This document shows positions 43,171 through 52,341 of a stretch of 64,000 bases of DNA, piece after piece. This DNA is from Streptomyces abyssomicinicus. Lineage in GTDB: Bacteria; Actinomycetota; Actinomycetes; Streptomycetales; Streptomycetaceae. The position numbers were made by a program, and so were the translations under genes. The first letter of the stretch is position 1, and every line of letters begins with the position of its first letter. Location of the stretch: assembly GCF_008974245.1 (NCBI RefSeq), contig NZ_BBZI01000007.1, forward strand, positions 787,275 to 851,274. Direction: 5' to 3'. Below the pieces are notes generated by a model. It was not told the DNA's origin. It searched no databases and saw only the letters and a program-made list of their open reading frames with translations.

Positions 43171-45059
43171 GGCGTGGCCGCCGGGCGGTCGACCGCTGAC
43201 GCGGGGCCTTCGGCGACGTCCGCGGTGCTTCCGGCCGCGTCCGCGGGGCCGTCCCCGGCCCGCGCGGCGGGTGCCACCAGGGCGGTGGCAGGACCCACCG
43301 CGTGCGCGGTGCGTGCCACCGGCGCGGCGGTCTCGCCCGCGTGCGCGGTAGGCCCTGCCGTTGTCCCGGCCGCCGCGAGGGCTTCCGCGGGGGGCGGAGA
43401 GCTGCGGGGCAGCGCGGCGAGCAGCTCCCTGGTGTACGGGTGCGCGGGCCGCCGGAACACGTCCCCGACGGCTCCGCTCTCGACGACCTCACCGTCGCGC
43501 ATCACCAGCACGCGGTCGCTGATGTGGTGCACCACGCCCAGGTCGTGCGAGATGAACAGCAGCGCCACCCCCAGGCGTCGCCGCAGGTCCGCGAAGAGGT
43601 CCAGGATCTGCGCCTGCACGGACACGTCGAGCGCGGAGACCGGCTCGTCGCACACGATCACGTCGGGTCCGGGCGCGAGGGCGCGGGCGACGGCGACGCG
43701 CTGACGCTGGCCGCCGGACATCTGACGGGGCCGCCGGTCCAGCATCTCCTCCTCGAGCCCGACCAGCGTGAGCAGCTCGACGAGTCGCGCGCGCCGTTCG
43801 CGTGCCGATCCGCGGCCGGGCGCGCCGCCCGACGGCGGCAGGGCCTCGCCGATGATCCGTTCGACGGTGTAGCGGGGGTCGAACGAGCCGAGCGGGTCCT
43901 GCTGGACGAGCTGGATGCGGCGCCGCAGGGGCCGGCGTTCCCGTTCCGGGCGCTGTGACCACGGCTGGCCGAGCAGCCGCACGCTGCCGGTGTCCGGCGC
44001 CAGCAGCCCCAGGGCGAGCTGGGCGCTGGTGGTCTTGCCGGAACCGGACTCGCCGACGATGCCGAGGGTCTCGCCCGCGTGCAGGGTGAACGACACGTCG
44101 CGGACGGCCGGTCGCGCACGCCCGTCCGGGCCCGTGAACGACTTGCCGACGCCGCTCACCTCGAGCACCGGCCGCTCGGCGGCACCGGCGCCGGCCTCGT
44201 CGGCGGCCGCCGCGAGGTCGCGGCCGCCGGACGCGGAGGTGTGACCGGTGTGCCGCGCGGCGGCCTCCAGCAGCCGGCGGGTGTACGGGTGGGAGGGGGC
44301 GTGCAGCAGCCGGGCGGCCGGTCCCTCCTCGACGATCTCGCCGTGCCGCATCACCGCGATCCGGTCGGCGAGCCGGGCGACCACCGACAGGTCGTGACTG
44401 ATCAGCAGTACACCCGTGCCGGCCTCCTTCCGGGCCGCCAGCAGGTCCAGGATGCGGGCCTGGACCGTGACGTCGAGGGCCGTCGTGGGCTCGTCGGCGA
44501 TCAGCAGCGGCGGGGCGGCGGCCAGCGCGGTCGCGATCAGCGCCCGCTGGCGCAGTCCGCCGGACAGCTGGTGCGGGTACTGGCGGGCGCGCAGCCCGGG
44601 TTCGGGTACGCGGGCCTCCTCCAGCAGGGACAGGGAGCGTTCGGCGAGGCGGGAGCGCGGGACGACCCGGTGGTTGCGCAGCGCCTCGGCGACTTCGGCG
44701 CCCACGGTGCGCAGCGGGTCGAGCGAGGTCAGGGCGTCCTGCAGCACCAGGCCGATCCGGCGGCCACGTACGTCGCGCCACCCGCGGCCGCGGACCTCCG
44801 TCAGGTCCAGGTCCGGGTCGTGCAGGCTCATCCGCCCGGCCCGGACACGTGCTCCCGGACCGGCGAGCCCCAGCAGCGCACGCGCGGTGACGCTCTTGCC
44901 GGAGCCGGACTCGCCGACCACGGCCAGGCACTCACCGGCGTCCACGGTGAGGCTCACGCCGCGCACCGCGTCCGTCGTGCCGTGCCGGGTGGGGAAGGCC
45001 ACCCGCAGGTCCTCGACCGTGAGCAGCCGTCGCCTCGCGGTCGCGTCAGTGTTCGCCAT
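43167..45059 (-). CDS. Oligopeptide-type ABC transporter, fused double ATPase
   Basis: A 630-aa protein with two nucleotide-binding domains (DppD-like about 10-265, DppF-like about 300-560). Each has Walker A (GESGSGKS, GESGSGKT), a signature (LSGGLRQRALI, MSGGQRQRVAV) and Walker B (LLIADEPT, VIVCDEPV), plus the C-terminal HPYTR motif of the peptide/nickel group. The last 70 residues are Ala/Pro-rich and disordered. The ATG at 45059 follows GGAAGGA. Four-gene transporters of this type are part of the abyssomicin cluster as I remember it (AbyF1-F4). Confidence 0.92.
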   Translation of the reverse strand: MANTDATARRRLLTVEDLRVAFPTRHGTTDAVRGVSLTVDAGECLAVVGESGSGKSVTARALLGLAGPGARVRAGRMSLHDPDLDLTEVRGRGWRDVRGRRIGLVLQDALTSLDPLRTVGAEVAEALRNHRVVPRSRLAERSLSLLEEARVPEPGLRARQYPHQLSGGLRQRALIATALAAAPPLLIADEPTTALDVTVQARILDLLAARKEAGTGVLLISHDLSVVARLADRIAVMRHGEIVEEGPAARLLHAPSHPYTRRLLEAAARHTGHTSASGGRDLAAAADEAGAGAAERPVLEVSGVGKSFTGPDGRARPAVRDVSFTLHAGETLGIVGESGSGKTTSAQLALGLLAPDTGSVRLLGQPWSQRPERERRPLRRRIQLVQQDPLGSFDPRYTVERIIGEALPPSGGAPGRGSARERRARLVELLTLVGLEEEMLDRRPRQMSGGQRQRVAVARALAPGPDVIVCDEPVSALDVSVQAQILDLFADLRRRLGVALLFISHDLGVVHHISDRVLVMRDGEVVESGAVGDVFRRPAHPYTRELLAALPRSSPPPAEALAAAGTTAGPTAHAGETAAPVARTAHAVGPATALVAPAARAGDGPADAAGSTADVAEGPASAVDRPAATP

Positions 45060-46050
45060 GGGTGGTCCTTCCCTCGAAACGGCGCCTGAGCCTTGTGCCG
45101 ACGACGTTGATCGCGACGACGGTGGCGGTGACCGCGAGGCCGGGGAACACGCCCAGGCCCCAGGACAGGTCGACGTAGTCGCGCCCTTCGGAGAGCATCG
45201 CGCCCCACTCGGGGGCCGGTGCCTGCGGACCGAGGCCCAGGAAGCTGAGCGACGACCCGGCGATGATCGCCGAACCGGTGTGCACGGTCGCGAAGACCAG
45301 TACCGGCGGCAGTGAGTTGGGCACGACGTGCCGGAGGAACACCGAGAACCGGGGAAGTCCGAGCACCACCGCCGCCTGCACATAGCCCGACTCGCGTACC
45401 ACCAGGGCCTGACCGCGGACCAGCCGGGCGAATCCGGGAGCCGACGCGGCGCCGATCGCGATCATCGCGTTGGTGGTGCCGGGGCCGAGCACGGCCACCA
45501 CGAGCAGGGCGAGCAGCAGCCCGGGGAAGGCCATCAGCACGTCGGTGACCCGCATGACCACCTCGTCGAGGACCCGCCCGCCGGCCACGGCGAGCAGTCC
45601 CAGCAGCGTGCCGGCGACGACCGCGACGACGACCGAGCCCAGTCCGAGGGTGATCGTGAGCCGGGCACCGTGCACCACGCGGCTGAACACGTCCCGCCCG
45701 AGTTGGTCGGTGCCGAAGGGGTGGGCGCCGTCGGGGCCCTGGAGCGCGTGGACCGGGTCCACCTGGTCCGGCGCACGCAGGGCGAGCAGCTCGGGCCACA
45801 CGGCGGCGACGGCCACGACGGCCAGCACCAGCGACGCGATCACGGTGCCGGCCCCGGGCAGCCGCGGAACGGCCCGCCGGGCCGCCGGGCGGGTACCGCC
45901 ACGGGAAGGGGCACGCCGGTCCGGGCTCACCGCGCCGGTCCGCTCCCGCGCACCCGTCGCCGCGTCCTGCACGGCGGTCTCGCTCTTCGCAGCGGTCATC
46001 GCAGGCCCTTCTCCGCGTGAGCCGATGGGGACGGGGAGGCGGTCGGTCAT
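45046..46050 (-). CDS. Oligopeptide-type ABC permease, DppC-like
   Basis: A 334-aa inner-membrane permease with about six segments and the binding-protein-dependent loop RLVRGQALVVRESGYVQAAV. GTDQLGRDVFSRVVHGARLT is the conserved DppC stretch. The N-terminal 65 residues are a long polar extension before the first helix. Its ATG overlaps the DppB-like stop (ATGA), and its end overlaps the ATPase start by 14 bases. Confidence 0.92.
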   Translation of the reverse strand: MTDRLPVPIGSRGEGPAMTAAKSETAVQDAATGARERTGAVSPDRRAPSRGGTRPAARRAVPRLPGAGTVIASLVLAVVAVAAVWPELLALRAPDQVDPVHALQGPDGAHPFGTDQLGRDVFSRVVHGARLTITLGLGSVVVAVVAGTLLGLLAVAGGRVLDEVVMRVTDVLMAFPGLLLALLVVAVLGPGTTNAMIAIGAASAPGFARLVRGQALVVRESGYVQAAVVLGLPRFSVFLRHVVPNSLPPVLVFATVHTGSAIIAGSSLSFLGLGPQAPAPEWGAMLSEGRDYVDLSWGLGVFPGLAVTATVVAINVVGTRLRRRFEGRTTHGEH

Positions 46051-46988
46051 GTGCCCACCTCCCGCAGCCGGGGGTCGATGATCCGGTAGAGCGCGTCGAC
46101 GGCCACCGTGATCAGCGCGAACGCGGCGGCGGACACGACCACGACTCCGGTGACGACGGGCAGGTCGCGGCTGGTGATGGCGGTGGCCAGGACCCGGCCG
46201 AGGCCGGGGCGGCTGAACACCGTCTCGATGACCACGGCGCCGCTGAGCAGCGCGCCGAGCGTCCACCCGGACAGCGTGACGAGCGGAATCAGTCCGTGCC
46301 GCAGGGCGTGGCGCAGCCGCAGACCGAGAAGCCCGGTCCCGCGCGCCTTGGCGCTCAGCGCGAACGGCTCCTCGAGGGACCGCTCCATCGCCTCCCGCAG
46401 CACCTGGGAGAGGGTGCCCACCATGCTGAGCGCCAGGGTGACGGCGGGCAGCACGAGCCCGGACAGCCCGGTGCCCCCGGCGGCCGGGAAGAGCCGCAGC
46501 CGGAACGAGAAGACGGTCAGCAGCAGCACCCCGATCCAGAAGGCGGGCGCCGAGATGGTGAGCAGGTCGAAGAACCCGGCGATCCGGCGCGGCAGCCTCC
46601 GGCCGCCCGCCGTGAGGACGGCCAGCACGAGGGCGCCCGCGAGGGCGAGGGTGAAGGCGGCCAGGGCGAGCGTGACCGTCGACCACAGCTGACCGGTGAC
46701 CAGCGACCGGACCGGCTCCTGCAGTTGGTACGACGTACCGAGGTCGCCCGTGACCAGCCGGCCGAGGAACAGCCCGTACCGCACCAGCAGGGGACGGTCG
46801 AAGCCGAGGTCGTGGCGTATCCGCTCGGTGGCCTCGGCGGTCTGCGGCGTCGTGCCGAGCAGGGTGCGCACGGGGTCGCCCGGTGTCAGCTCCATGGCGA
46901 GGAACGCGGCGGTGGCCGAGCCGAACACGACCAGCACCGCGAGCAGCAGGCGGCGCGCCAGCCAGCGGACGGGGGAGGCGGTCGTCAT
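46047..46988 (-). CDS. Oligopeptide-type ABC permease, DppB-like
   Basis: A 313-aa permease with the DppB features MELTPGDPVRTLLG and RHDLGFDRPLLVRYGLFLG near the N-terminus and the EAMERSLEEPFALSAKARG loop. It overlaps the binding-protein stop by 4 bases. Confidence 0.92.
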   Translation of the reverse strand: MTTASPVRWLARRLLLAVLVVFGSATAAFLAMELTPGDPVRTLLGTTPQTAEATERIRHDLGFDRPLLVRYGLFLGRLVTGDLGTSYQLQEPVRSLVTGQLWSTVTLALAAFTLALAGALVLAVLTAGGRRLPRRIAGFFDLLTISAPAFWIGVLLLTVFSFRLRLFPAAGGTGLSGLVLPAVTLALSMVGTLSQVLREAMERSLEEPFALSAKARGTGLLGLRLRHALRHGLIPLVTLSGWTLGALLSGAVVIETVFSRPGLGRVLATAITSRDLPVVTGVVVVSAAAFALITVAVDALYRIIDPRLREVGT

Positions 46989-48652
46989 CGTGGGTCCCCC
47001 AGTCGCACATCGTAGAAGAGCGGATAGGCGTTGGGTTCGAAGCGCAGCCCGTGGACCCGGTCCGAGGTGCCGACCAGCGAGACAGGCACGTAGGTGGGCA
47101 GGGCCAGGGCGCGGTCGACCAGACGCTGCTGTGCCCGGGCGTACGCCGCCGCCCTGGCCTGCGGGTCGGACGCCGCGGCGCCGTCGGCCAGGGCACGGTC
47201 CAGCACCGGGTCGTCGAGGTGGAAGACGTTCCCGCCGCCGTTCGCGATGGTCATCCGCGAGCCGAACCAGTAGCGCAGGATGTCGGGCTCGGCCCGGACG
47301 AAGCTCGCGCTGAACATCTCCAGGCCACGCCCGGAGTCGGTCTTCTGGATGAACGCCCCGGCGTCCACGCTCGTCCAGCGCAGGTCGATCCCCACTTGTT
47401 TGGCCTGTGCCTGCATGCCTTGGGCGAGGGCGCTCATCTTGCCGTGCACCTCCTGGATGTAGGGCCACCTGAGCGCCAGCGGACGGCCGTCCTTCACGCG
47501 GATGCCGCGACTGTCCCGGCCGGTCCAGCCGGCCGCGTCGAGCAGCCGGGCGGCCTCGTCCGGGTCGTAGGGCGCCCTGCCCTCCACCGACGCGGAGTAG
47601 TACGGGGTGGTGGGCGTGAGCGCGCCCCACGCGCGGGAGTAGCGGCCGAAGTACAGGGTGTCGACGAGCTGGTCGAGGTCGACGCTGCGCAGCAGGGCCT
47701 TGCGTACCCGCTCGTCGGCGAGCGGGCCGGAACGGGTGTTCAAAAAGACGGTGTTGGGCACGCCCGGCGACTCGGCGCGCAGGTGCCGCAGCTGGCCCGA
47801 CGCCTTCAGCGCACCGATCTTCGCGGGCGGCACGTTGCCGATGGCGTCGACCTGGCCGGTCGCGAGCGCGCCGAACCGGGCCGTGCCCTCGGTGATGAAC
47901 TGGACGACCAGGCCGTCGAGATGGGCGGGGCCGGAGTGCCGCGCGCCGGGCGGCGCCCAGCGGTAGTCCGGATTCCGCTCCATCTCCAGACTGCGGTTGC
48001 GGGCCCAGCCGGTCAGCCGGAACGGTCCGCTGCCCACCGGCTCGGTGCACAGGTTCCCGGTGTTCTCCCGCAGCGACGTGGGCGACTGGATGCCCAGGTA
48101 CGCGGTGCTCAGCGCCTGGAGGAACGCGGAGTCCGGGCGGCTGAGCCGCACCACGACCGTCGAGGCGTCCACCACCCGGGAGGACCGGTAGGAGCTGATC
48201 AGGGACGCCGCGTACTGGGACTTGGTGCGCGGGTCCACGGCGTGGTCGAGGGTGGCCTTGACGGCGTGCGCGGTGAACGGCGTGCCGTCGTGGAAGGTGA
48301 CGCCGTCGCGGACGCGGAAGGTGTAGGTACGGCCGTCGGCGGAGACGCTCCACCGCTCGGCGAGCCAGGGGCGGAAGTGCCCGTCCGGGGCCATCTCGAC
48401 GAGCGAGTCGAAGAGGTTGCGGTCGACGAGCGCGGTCACGTCCAGGGGGCTGACCTGGGGGTCGAGGCAGTCGGGCTGCTGGTCGATGCCGTAGGTCAGG
48501 ACGTTGCCGCGGGAGCGCGGCGTGTCGAGGGCGCCGGCGCAGCCGGACGTCGTGGCGGTGAGGAGGAGGGCGAGCAGCGCCATGGGGAGGCGGTGCGGGC
48601 GCCGGGCGGGGCGGGGAGGCGTCCCGCCGCCCCGGTGTCGACGGAGGATCAC
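46985..48652 (-). CDS. Peptide/substrate-binding lipoprotein (SBP family 5)
   Basis: A 555-aa extracellular solute-binding protein. The N-terminus is a lipoprotein signal with lipobox-like TSGCAG (Cys38), after a positively charged region. The family 5 signature is present (WLAERWSVSADGRTYTF, RVRDGVTFHDGTPFTA). The GTG at 48652 overlaps the aldo/keto reductase stop (GTGA). With the DppB, DppC and double ATPase genes it forms a full importer-type system. In tetronate clusters its role, uptake or self-protection, is not settled. Confidence 0.9.
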   Translation of the reverse strand: MILRRHRGGGTPPRPARRPHRLPMALLALLLTATTSGCAGALDTPRSRGNVLTYGIDQQPDCLDPQVSPLDVTALVDRNLFDSLVEMAPDGHFRPWLAERWSVSADGRTYTFRVRDGVTFHDGTPFTAHAVKATLDHAVDPRTKSQYAASLISSYRSSRVVDASTVVVRLSRPDSAFLQALSTAYLGIQSPTSLRENTGNLCTEPVGSGPFRLTGWARNRSLEMERNPDYRWAPPGARHSGPAHLDGLVVQFITEGTARFGALATGQVDAIGNVPPAKIGALKASGQLRHLRAESPGVPNTVFLNTRSGPLADERVRKALLRSVDLDQLVDTLYFGRYSRAWGALTPTTPYYSASVEGRAPYDPDEAARLLDAAGWTGRDSRGIRVKDGRPLALRWPYIQEVHGKMSALAQGMQAQAKQVGIDLRWTSVDAGAFIQKTDSGRGLEMFSASFVRAEPDILRYWFGSRMTIANGGGNVFHLDDPVLDRALADGAAASDPQARAAAYARAQQRLVDRALALPTYVPVSLVGTSDRVHGLRFEPNAYPLFYDVRLGDPR

Positions 48653-49644
48653 AGGCCCACCATCGCCATGCTCGTGGGCACGTACCGTTCGCCGGCGGCC
48701 GCGCCCGCGGGGACGGCCCTCTCGACGGCGGCCAGTTCCTCGGGGGAGAGGGCGAGTGCGGTCGCGGCCGCGTTCTCCGTCAGGTGGGCGCGGTGCCTGG
48801 TGCCGGGGATCGGCACCACGTCCGGGCCGCGGTGGTGCAGCCACGCGAGGGCGAGCTGCGCCGGGGTGAGTCCGGACACCCTGGCCAGGTCGGCCAGCGC
48901 GTCGACGAGGACGAGGTTGCGCGTGAGGTTGCCGTCGGCGAACCGGGGCTGGGCGATCCGCCGGAAGTCCCGCGCGTCGAACTGGGCCAGCGAGCGCAGC
49001 TGCCCGGTCATCAGCCCCCGGGCGAGCGGCGCGTACGCGAGGACGCCGATGCCCTCGGCCCGGCAGAGCGGAAGGACCTTCTCCTCCACCTCGCGCGAGA
49101 ACAGCGACCATTCCATCTCGACGGCGGTGAGCGGGTGCACGGCGTGGGCGCGCCGGATCGTGCCGGCGGCGGCCTCGGACAGGCCGATGTGACGGACCTT
49201 GCCTTCCGCGACCAGGTCCGCCAGCGCGCCGACGGAGTCCTCGACGGGAACGGCCGGATCGACCCGCGCCAGCAGGTACAGGTCGATGCGGTCGGTGCCG
49301 AGCCGCCGCAGGGACGCCTCGCAGGCGGCCCGCAGGTACGGGGCGTCGCCCCGCACGCCGCGGCCGACCCGTCCGTCGGGGCGCACGACCCCGCCCTTGG
49401 TGACGATCACGGCCTGGTCCCGGCGTGCCCCGGACAGGGCGCGTCCGAGCAGTTCCTCGTTCGCGCCCAGGCCGTAGACGTCGGCCGTGTCCAGCACGGT
49501 GACGCCCAGCTCCAGGGCCCGGTGCACGGTCGCGATCGCCTCCGCCTCGTCGGTGGGGCCGTAGAACTCGCTCATGCCGAGACAGCCGAGGCCCTGGGCG
49601 CCGACGGTGAGCGCACCGAGTGTCTTGCGGGGGATCGGAATCAC
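48649..49644 (-). CDS. Aldo/keto reductase, catalytic His replaced
   Basis: A 331-aa AKR of the YajO/AKR13-like group. LDTADVYGLGANEELLG holds the Asp and Tyr of the tetrad, and VIVTKGGV the Lys. The fourth residue, normally His in a stretch like YYLHRVDP, is Ala here: DLYLLARVDPAVPVEDSVG. It is the first gene of the overlapping run to the PPTase. A tailoring reduction in the tetronate pathway is plausible, but without His activity may be altered. The nucleotide sequence at the site (GCG) is unambiguous. Confidence 0.87.
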   Translation of the reverse strand: MIPIPRKTLGALTVGAQGLGCLGMSEFYGPTDEAEAIATVHRALELGVTVLDTADVYGLGANEELLGRALSGARRDQAVIVTKGGVVRPDGRVGRGVRGDAPYLRAACEASLRRLGTDRIDLYLLARVDPAVPVEDSVGALADLVAEGKVRHIGLSEAAAGTIRRAHAVHPLTAVEMEWSLFSREVEEKVLPLCRAEGIGVLAYAPLARGLMTGQLRSLAQFDARDFRRIAQPRFADGNLTRNLVLVDALADLARVSGLTPAQLALAWLHHRGPDVVPIPGTRHRAHLTENAAATALALSPEELAAVERAVPAGAAAGERYVPTSMAMVGL

Positions 49645-49810
49645 ACTGGGCCTCCAGAGGGGGACGGGCGGGCCGGGGCGGCGCGACCGGTCGTGTCGGG
49701 ATCGGGCCGGTCGTCTCGCGGCGGACCGGCCGGGGCGGGCGGGCCGCTCGTCCTCGCGGCGGACCGGCCCGGGGTGGAGCCGGGCCGGGGCGCGGCCTGA
49801 CCGGCTGGGG

Positions 49811-50020
49811 CTACGGGGTCTCGGCGGCTTCCTCGAGCCGCACGGCGCCCGAGGGGCACAGGTCGGCGGCCTGCCGCAGGGACGCCAGGCGATGGCGCGG
49901 CGGGGCGGGGTCGAGGACGGTGACGAGTCCGTCGTCGTCCTGGTCGAACACGTCGGGTGCGCTGTAGGCGCACTGACCGGCGCCCAGACAGCGCTCGCGG
50001 TCGGCGGTGACGCGCGGCAT
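49811..50020 (-). CDS. P450-type [3Fe-4S] ferredoxin
   Basis: A 69-aa ferredoxin with three cluster Cys: CLGAGQC (Cys11, Cys17) and CPSGA (Cys55), lacking the fourth Cys, as in ferredoxins that donate electrons to Streptomyces P450s. GVFD-like APDVFDQDDDG and a final AVRLEEA are typical. It follows the P450 gene by 11 bp and is its probable redox partner (AbyW-like). Confidence 0.93.
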   Translation of the reverse strand: MPRVTADRERCLGAGQCAYSAPDVFDQDDDGLVTVLDPAPPRHRLASLRQAADLCPSGAVRLEEAAETP

Positions 50021-50031
50021 CGGTCGTTCCC

Positions 50032-51249
50032 TCACCAGGTGACGGGAAGGTGGTCGGCGCTCTGGATGGTCCCGGTGTCGGTGCCGCGTACGGGCAGCTC
50101 GGCGGCGGGCACGGTGAGCCGGAGCGTGGGGATACGGGTGAACAGGGACCGGAAGGCCAGCTCCAGTTCGAGGCGGGCGAGGTTCTGGCCCAGGCACTGG
50201 TGGATGCCGTATCCGAAGGTGAGGTGGCTGCGGCCGGCGCGTTTCGGGTCGAAAACGTCGGGGTCGGCGTGCACGTCGGGGTCGCGGTTGGCGAGCGTGC
50301 CGGAGACGAGCACGCCGTCGCCGGCGCGGATGGTGTGTCCGGCGATCGCGATGTCCTCGACCGCCACGCGCGAGCCGGCGAGGTCGGTGACCGCGAGCAG
50401 GCGCAGCAGCTCCTCGACGACCCCGGGGAGCACGTCCGGGTCGGCGCGCAGCTCGGCCAGCCGCTCGGGGTGTTCCAGGAGGGCGATGGTGCCCAGGGCG
50501 ATCATCGAGGCGGTCGTCTCGTGGCCGGCGACCAGCAGCACCAGGGCGATCTGGACGAGCTCGTCATGGGGGAGCCGACCCTCCTCGACCTCCTGGGAGG
50601 CCAGCCGGCCGAGGACGCCGTCGCCCGGCTCGGTGCGCAGCCGGGTGACCAGACGGTCCAGGTACGCGGCGAGTTCACCGCCCGCCTGCTGCGACGGGCC
50701 CGCCTCGGTGGCCCGCATGAGCCGGCTGGTGGCGTCCTGGAAGAACGACTGGTCCTCGACCGGCACGCCGAGCAGGCGGGAGACGACCAGTGAGGTGACG
50801 GGTACCGCGAAGTCGGCGACGAGGTCGCTCGGCGGGCCCTTCTCCAGCATCCGGTCGATGAAGCGGTCGACGATCTCCTGCACCTGGGGGCGCATCGCCC
50901 GCACGTGCTTCAGGCTGAACTCGGGGTTGAGCAGCCGCCGGTGCACGTCGTGGACCGGCGGGTCCTGCGCGATGAGCGGCAGCTTGCGGGCCACGGAGGC
51001 GCGGAACCGCGGGGCCAGCACCGGGAATCCGGGCCGTGTCCGGTCGGACGACAGCCGGGGGTCGGAGAGCAGGGCGCGTGCCTCCGCGTAACCGGTGACC
51101 AGCCAGACGTCCCGGCCGTCGTACAGGGCCACCTTCGCCAGGGGGCCCTGCCCGCGCAGCGCGTCGTAGCCGGGCGGGGGCTGGTGCGGGCAGGTTCGTG
51201 GCTGCGGGAAGGCGAGGAGCGAGGGTGAGCCGGGTGGGGCGGTGGGCAT
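50032..51249 (-). CDS. Cytochrome P450 (CYP105-like) of the tetronate cluster
   Basis: A 405-aa canonical P450: I-helix LLVAGHETTASM, K-helix EELLR (ExxR), heme loop FGYGIHQCLGQNLAR. The ATG at 51249 has GAGG 9 bases upstream; the ATG at 51258 abuts GAGG and is less likely. It probably performs oxidation such as epoxidation or hydroxylation on the polyketide, in the AbyV position with its ferredoxin downstream. SARP-type repeats lie 103-131 bp upstream. Confidence 0.93.
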   Translation of the reverse strand: MPTAPPGSPSLLAFPQPRTCPHQPPPGYDALRGQGPLAKVALYDGRDVWLVTGYAEARALLSDPRLSSDRTRPGFPVLAPRFRASVARKLPLIAQDPPVHDVHRRLLNPEFSLKHVRAMRPQVQEIVDRFIDRMLEKGPPSDLVADFAVPVTSLVVSRLLGVPVEDQSFFQDATSRLMRATEAGPSQQAGGELAAYLDRLVTRLRTEPGDGVLGRLASQEVEEGRLPHDELVQIALVLLVAGHETTASMIALGTIALLEHPERLAELRADPDVLPGVVEELLRLLAVTDLAGSRVAVEDIAIAGHTIRAGDGVLVSGTLANRDPDVHADPDVFDPKRAGRSHLTFGYGIHQCLGQNLARLELELAFRSLFTRIPTLRLTVPAAELPVRGTDTGTIQSADHLPVTW

Positions 51250-51351
51250 GGTCAGCATCCTCAGCGGTCGACGAGGGCGGACAGCGCGATGCACTGTGTC
51301 CGCCGATGACGCTAAGTGACCTGCCGCGGCGCCGACAAACAGCTCTCAGAG

Positions 51352-51380
51352 CCGCTTTGCAGCGGCTTTAGACCGGCTTC
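51352..51380 (-). promoter_or_regulatory. SARP-type repeats upstream of the P450 gene
   Basis: On the minus strand GAAGCCG (51380-51374), AAAGCCG (51369-51363) and AAAGCGG (51358-51352) repeat every 11 bp. A further partial copy follows. A clear -10 at the expected distance is not seen, so this is the weakest of the four sites. Confidence 0.5.
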
Positions 51381-51475
51381 AACGCGGGGCGGGCGGCGCG
51401 GGCGGCGCGCCTCCCGGGCGCGCCCCGCGGGCGGCCTTCGGTGACTGGCCGGTGCTGTGCGGGAGGGCGAACTCC

Positions 51476-52237
51476 TCAGTGACGGGGGGACGCGGCGGAG
51501 CGGGAGCGGGGCCTGCGGCCGGCGCCCGCGCTCCTGCCGGAGGCCTCGTCCTGCTTCTCCTGCTCCTCCTGGTCCTCCGCGTCGCGCGGGGAGAAGGCCT
51601 TCAGGAAGGTCTCCACGCCCGACGTCACCGCTTCGTGCAGGGCCTCGTCGTCGATGGGGCGGGTGCCGAGGGCCGACAGCATGGGCATGCCGTCGGCGAT
51701 GAGTGCGAGGAACTGGCCCGCGGCGCGGTCCGGCTCTGCGATGCTGAGCCGGCCGGAGTTGGCCAGCCGGGCGAGCCGGCCGGCGAGGGCGTCGGACACC
51801 TTGGCGGGGCCGGTCGCCCTCCAGTCGTCGAAGACGGCGGGGAACCGCACGGTCTCGGCGTACAGGAGACGCTGGAGCGCCCAGGAGTTCTCGTCGCGGA
51901 AACACTCCACCAGGCGCGTGGCGACGCCTTCGAGCTCGGTGCGCAGGTCGTCGGGCTGGGGGGTGGGGAAGCCCTCCAGCGCGGCCAGGGTCTTGGCGCT
52001 GGAGCGCTGCGTGGCCTCCAGCACGGCCTCGCGGAAGAGGTTCTCCTTGCCGCCGAAGTGGTTGTAGATCGTCGGCTTCGCGACGCCCGCCTCCGCGGCG
52101 ATGGCGTCGAGGCCGGCCTGGACGTACCCCTCCCGCGCGAAGACGCGGATGGCCGCGTCGAGGATCGCGCGGCGCTTGTCGATCCGGCCGCGGCCGGTCG
52201 GGCGGTCGGGTGCGCTGTTCGTGTCGCCTGGCGTCAT
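51476..52237 (-). CDS. TetR-family regulator
   Basis: A 253-aa TetR regulator. The HTH is at about 20-66 (KRRAILDAAIRVFAREGY, AGVAKPTIYNHFGGKENLF). The ligand domain follows, and a charged, disordered tail (EDQEEQEKQDEASG, RRPRSRSA) ends the protein. It is divergent from the luciferase-like monooxygenase. A TTGAACT-N4-AGTTCAA palindrome sits between them and is repeated before the efflux gene, so it probably represses itself, the monooxygenase and the pump. Confidence 0.92.
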   Translation of the reverse strand: MTPGDTNSAPDRPTGRGRIDKRRAILDAAIRVFAREGYVQAGLDAIAAEAGVAKPTIYNHFGGKENLFREAVLEATQRSSAKTLAALEGFPTPQPDDLRTELEGVATRLVECFRDENSWALQRLLYAETVRFPAVFDDWRATGPAKVSDALAGRLARLANSGRLSIAEPDRAAGQFLALIADGMPMLSALGTRPIDDEALHEAVTSGVETFLKAFSPRDAEDQEEQEKQDEASGRSAGAGRRPRSRSAASPRH

Positions 52238-52266
52238 GGCCCCATGCTACCGTCCGACCCATCGAG

Positions 52267-52284
52267 TTGAACTGACGAGTTCAA
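52267..52284. promoter_or_regulatory. TetR operator 1
   Basis: TTGAACT GACG AGTTCAA, perfect 7-bp arms, 30 bp upstream of the TetR start and 58 bp before the monooxygenase ATG. Confidence 0.8.
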
Positions 52285-52341
52285 TCCTTTGGACACCCGC
52301 GTCAAGCGGGGGTGTCAAGCAGGAAACGGAGTTGCTCTTCC

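Noticed and set aside
49713..49770. Direct repeat CTCGCGGCGGACCGGCC (two copies) between the AKR and ferredoxin genes
   Set aside because: Short GC-rich repeat without symmetry or a sister site; no regulatory meaning can be supported.
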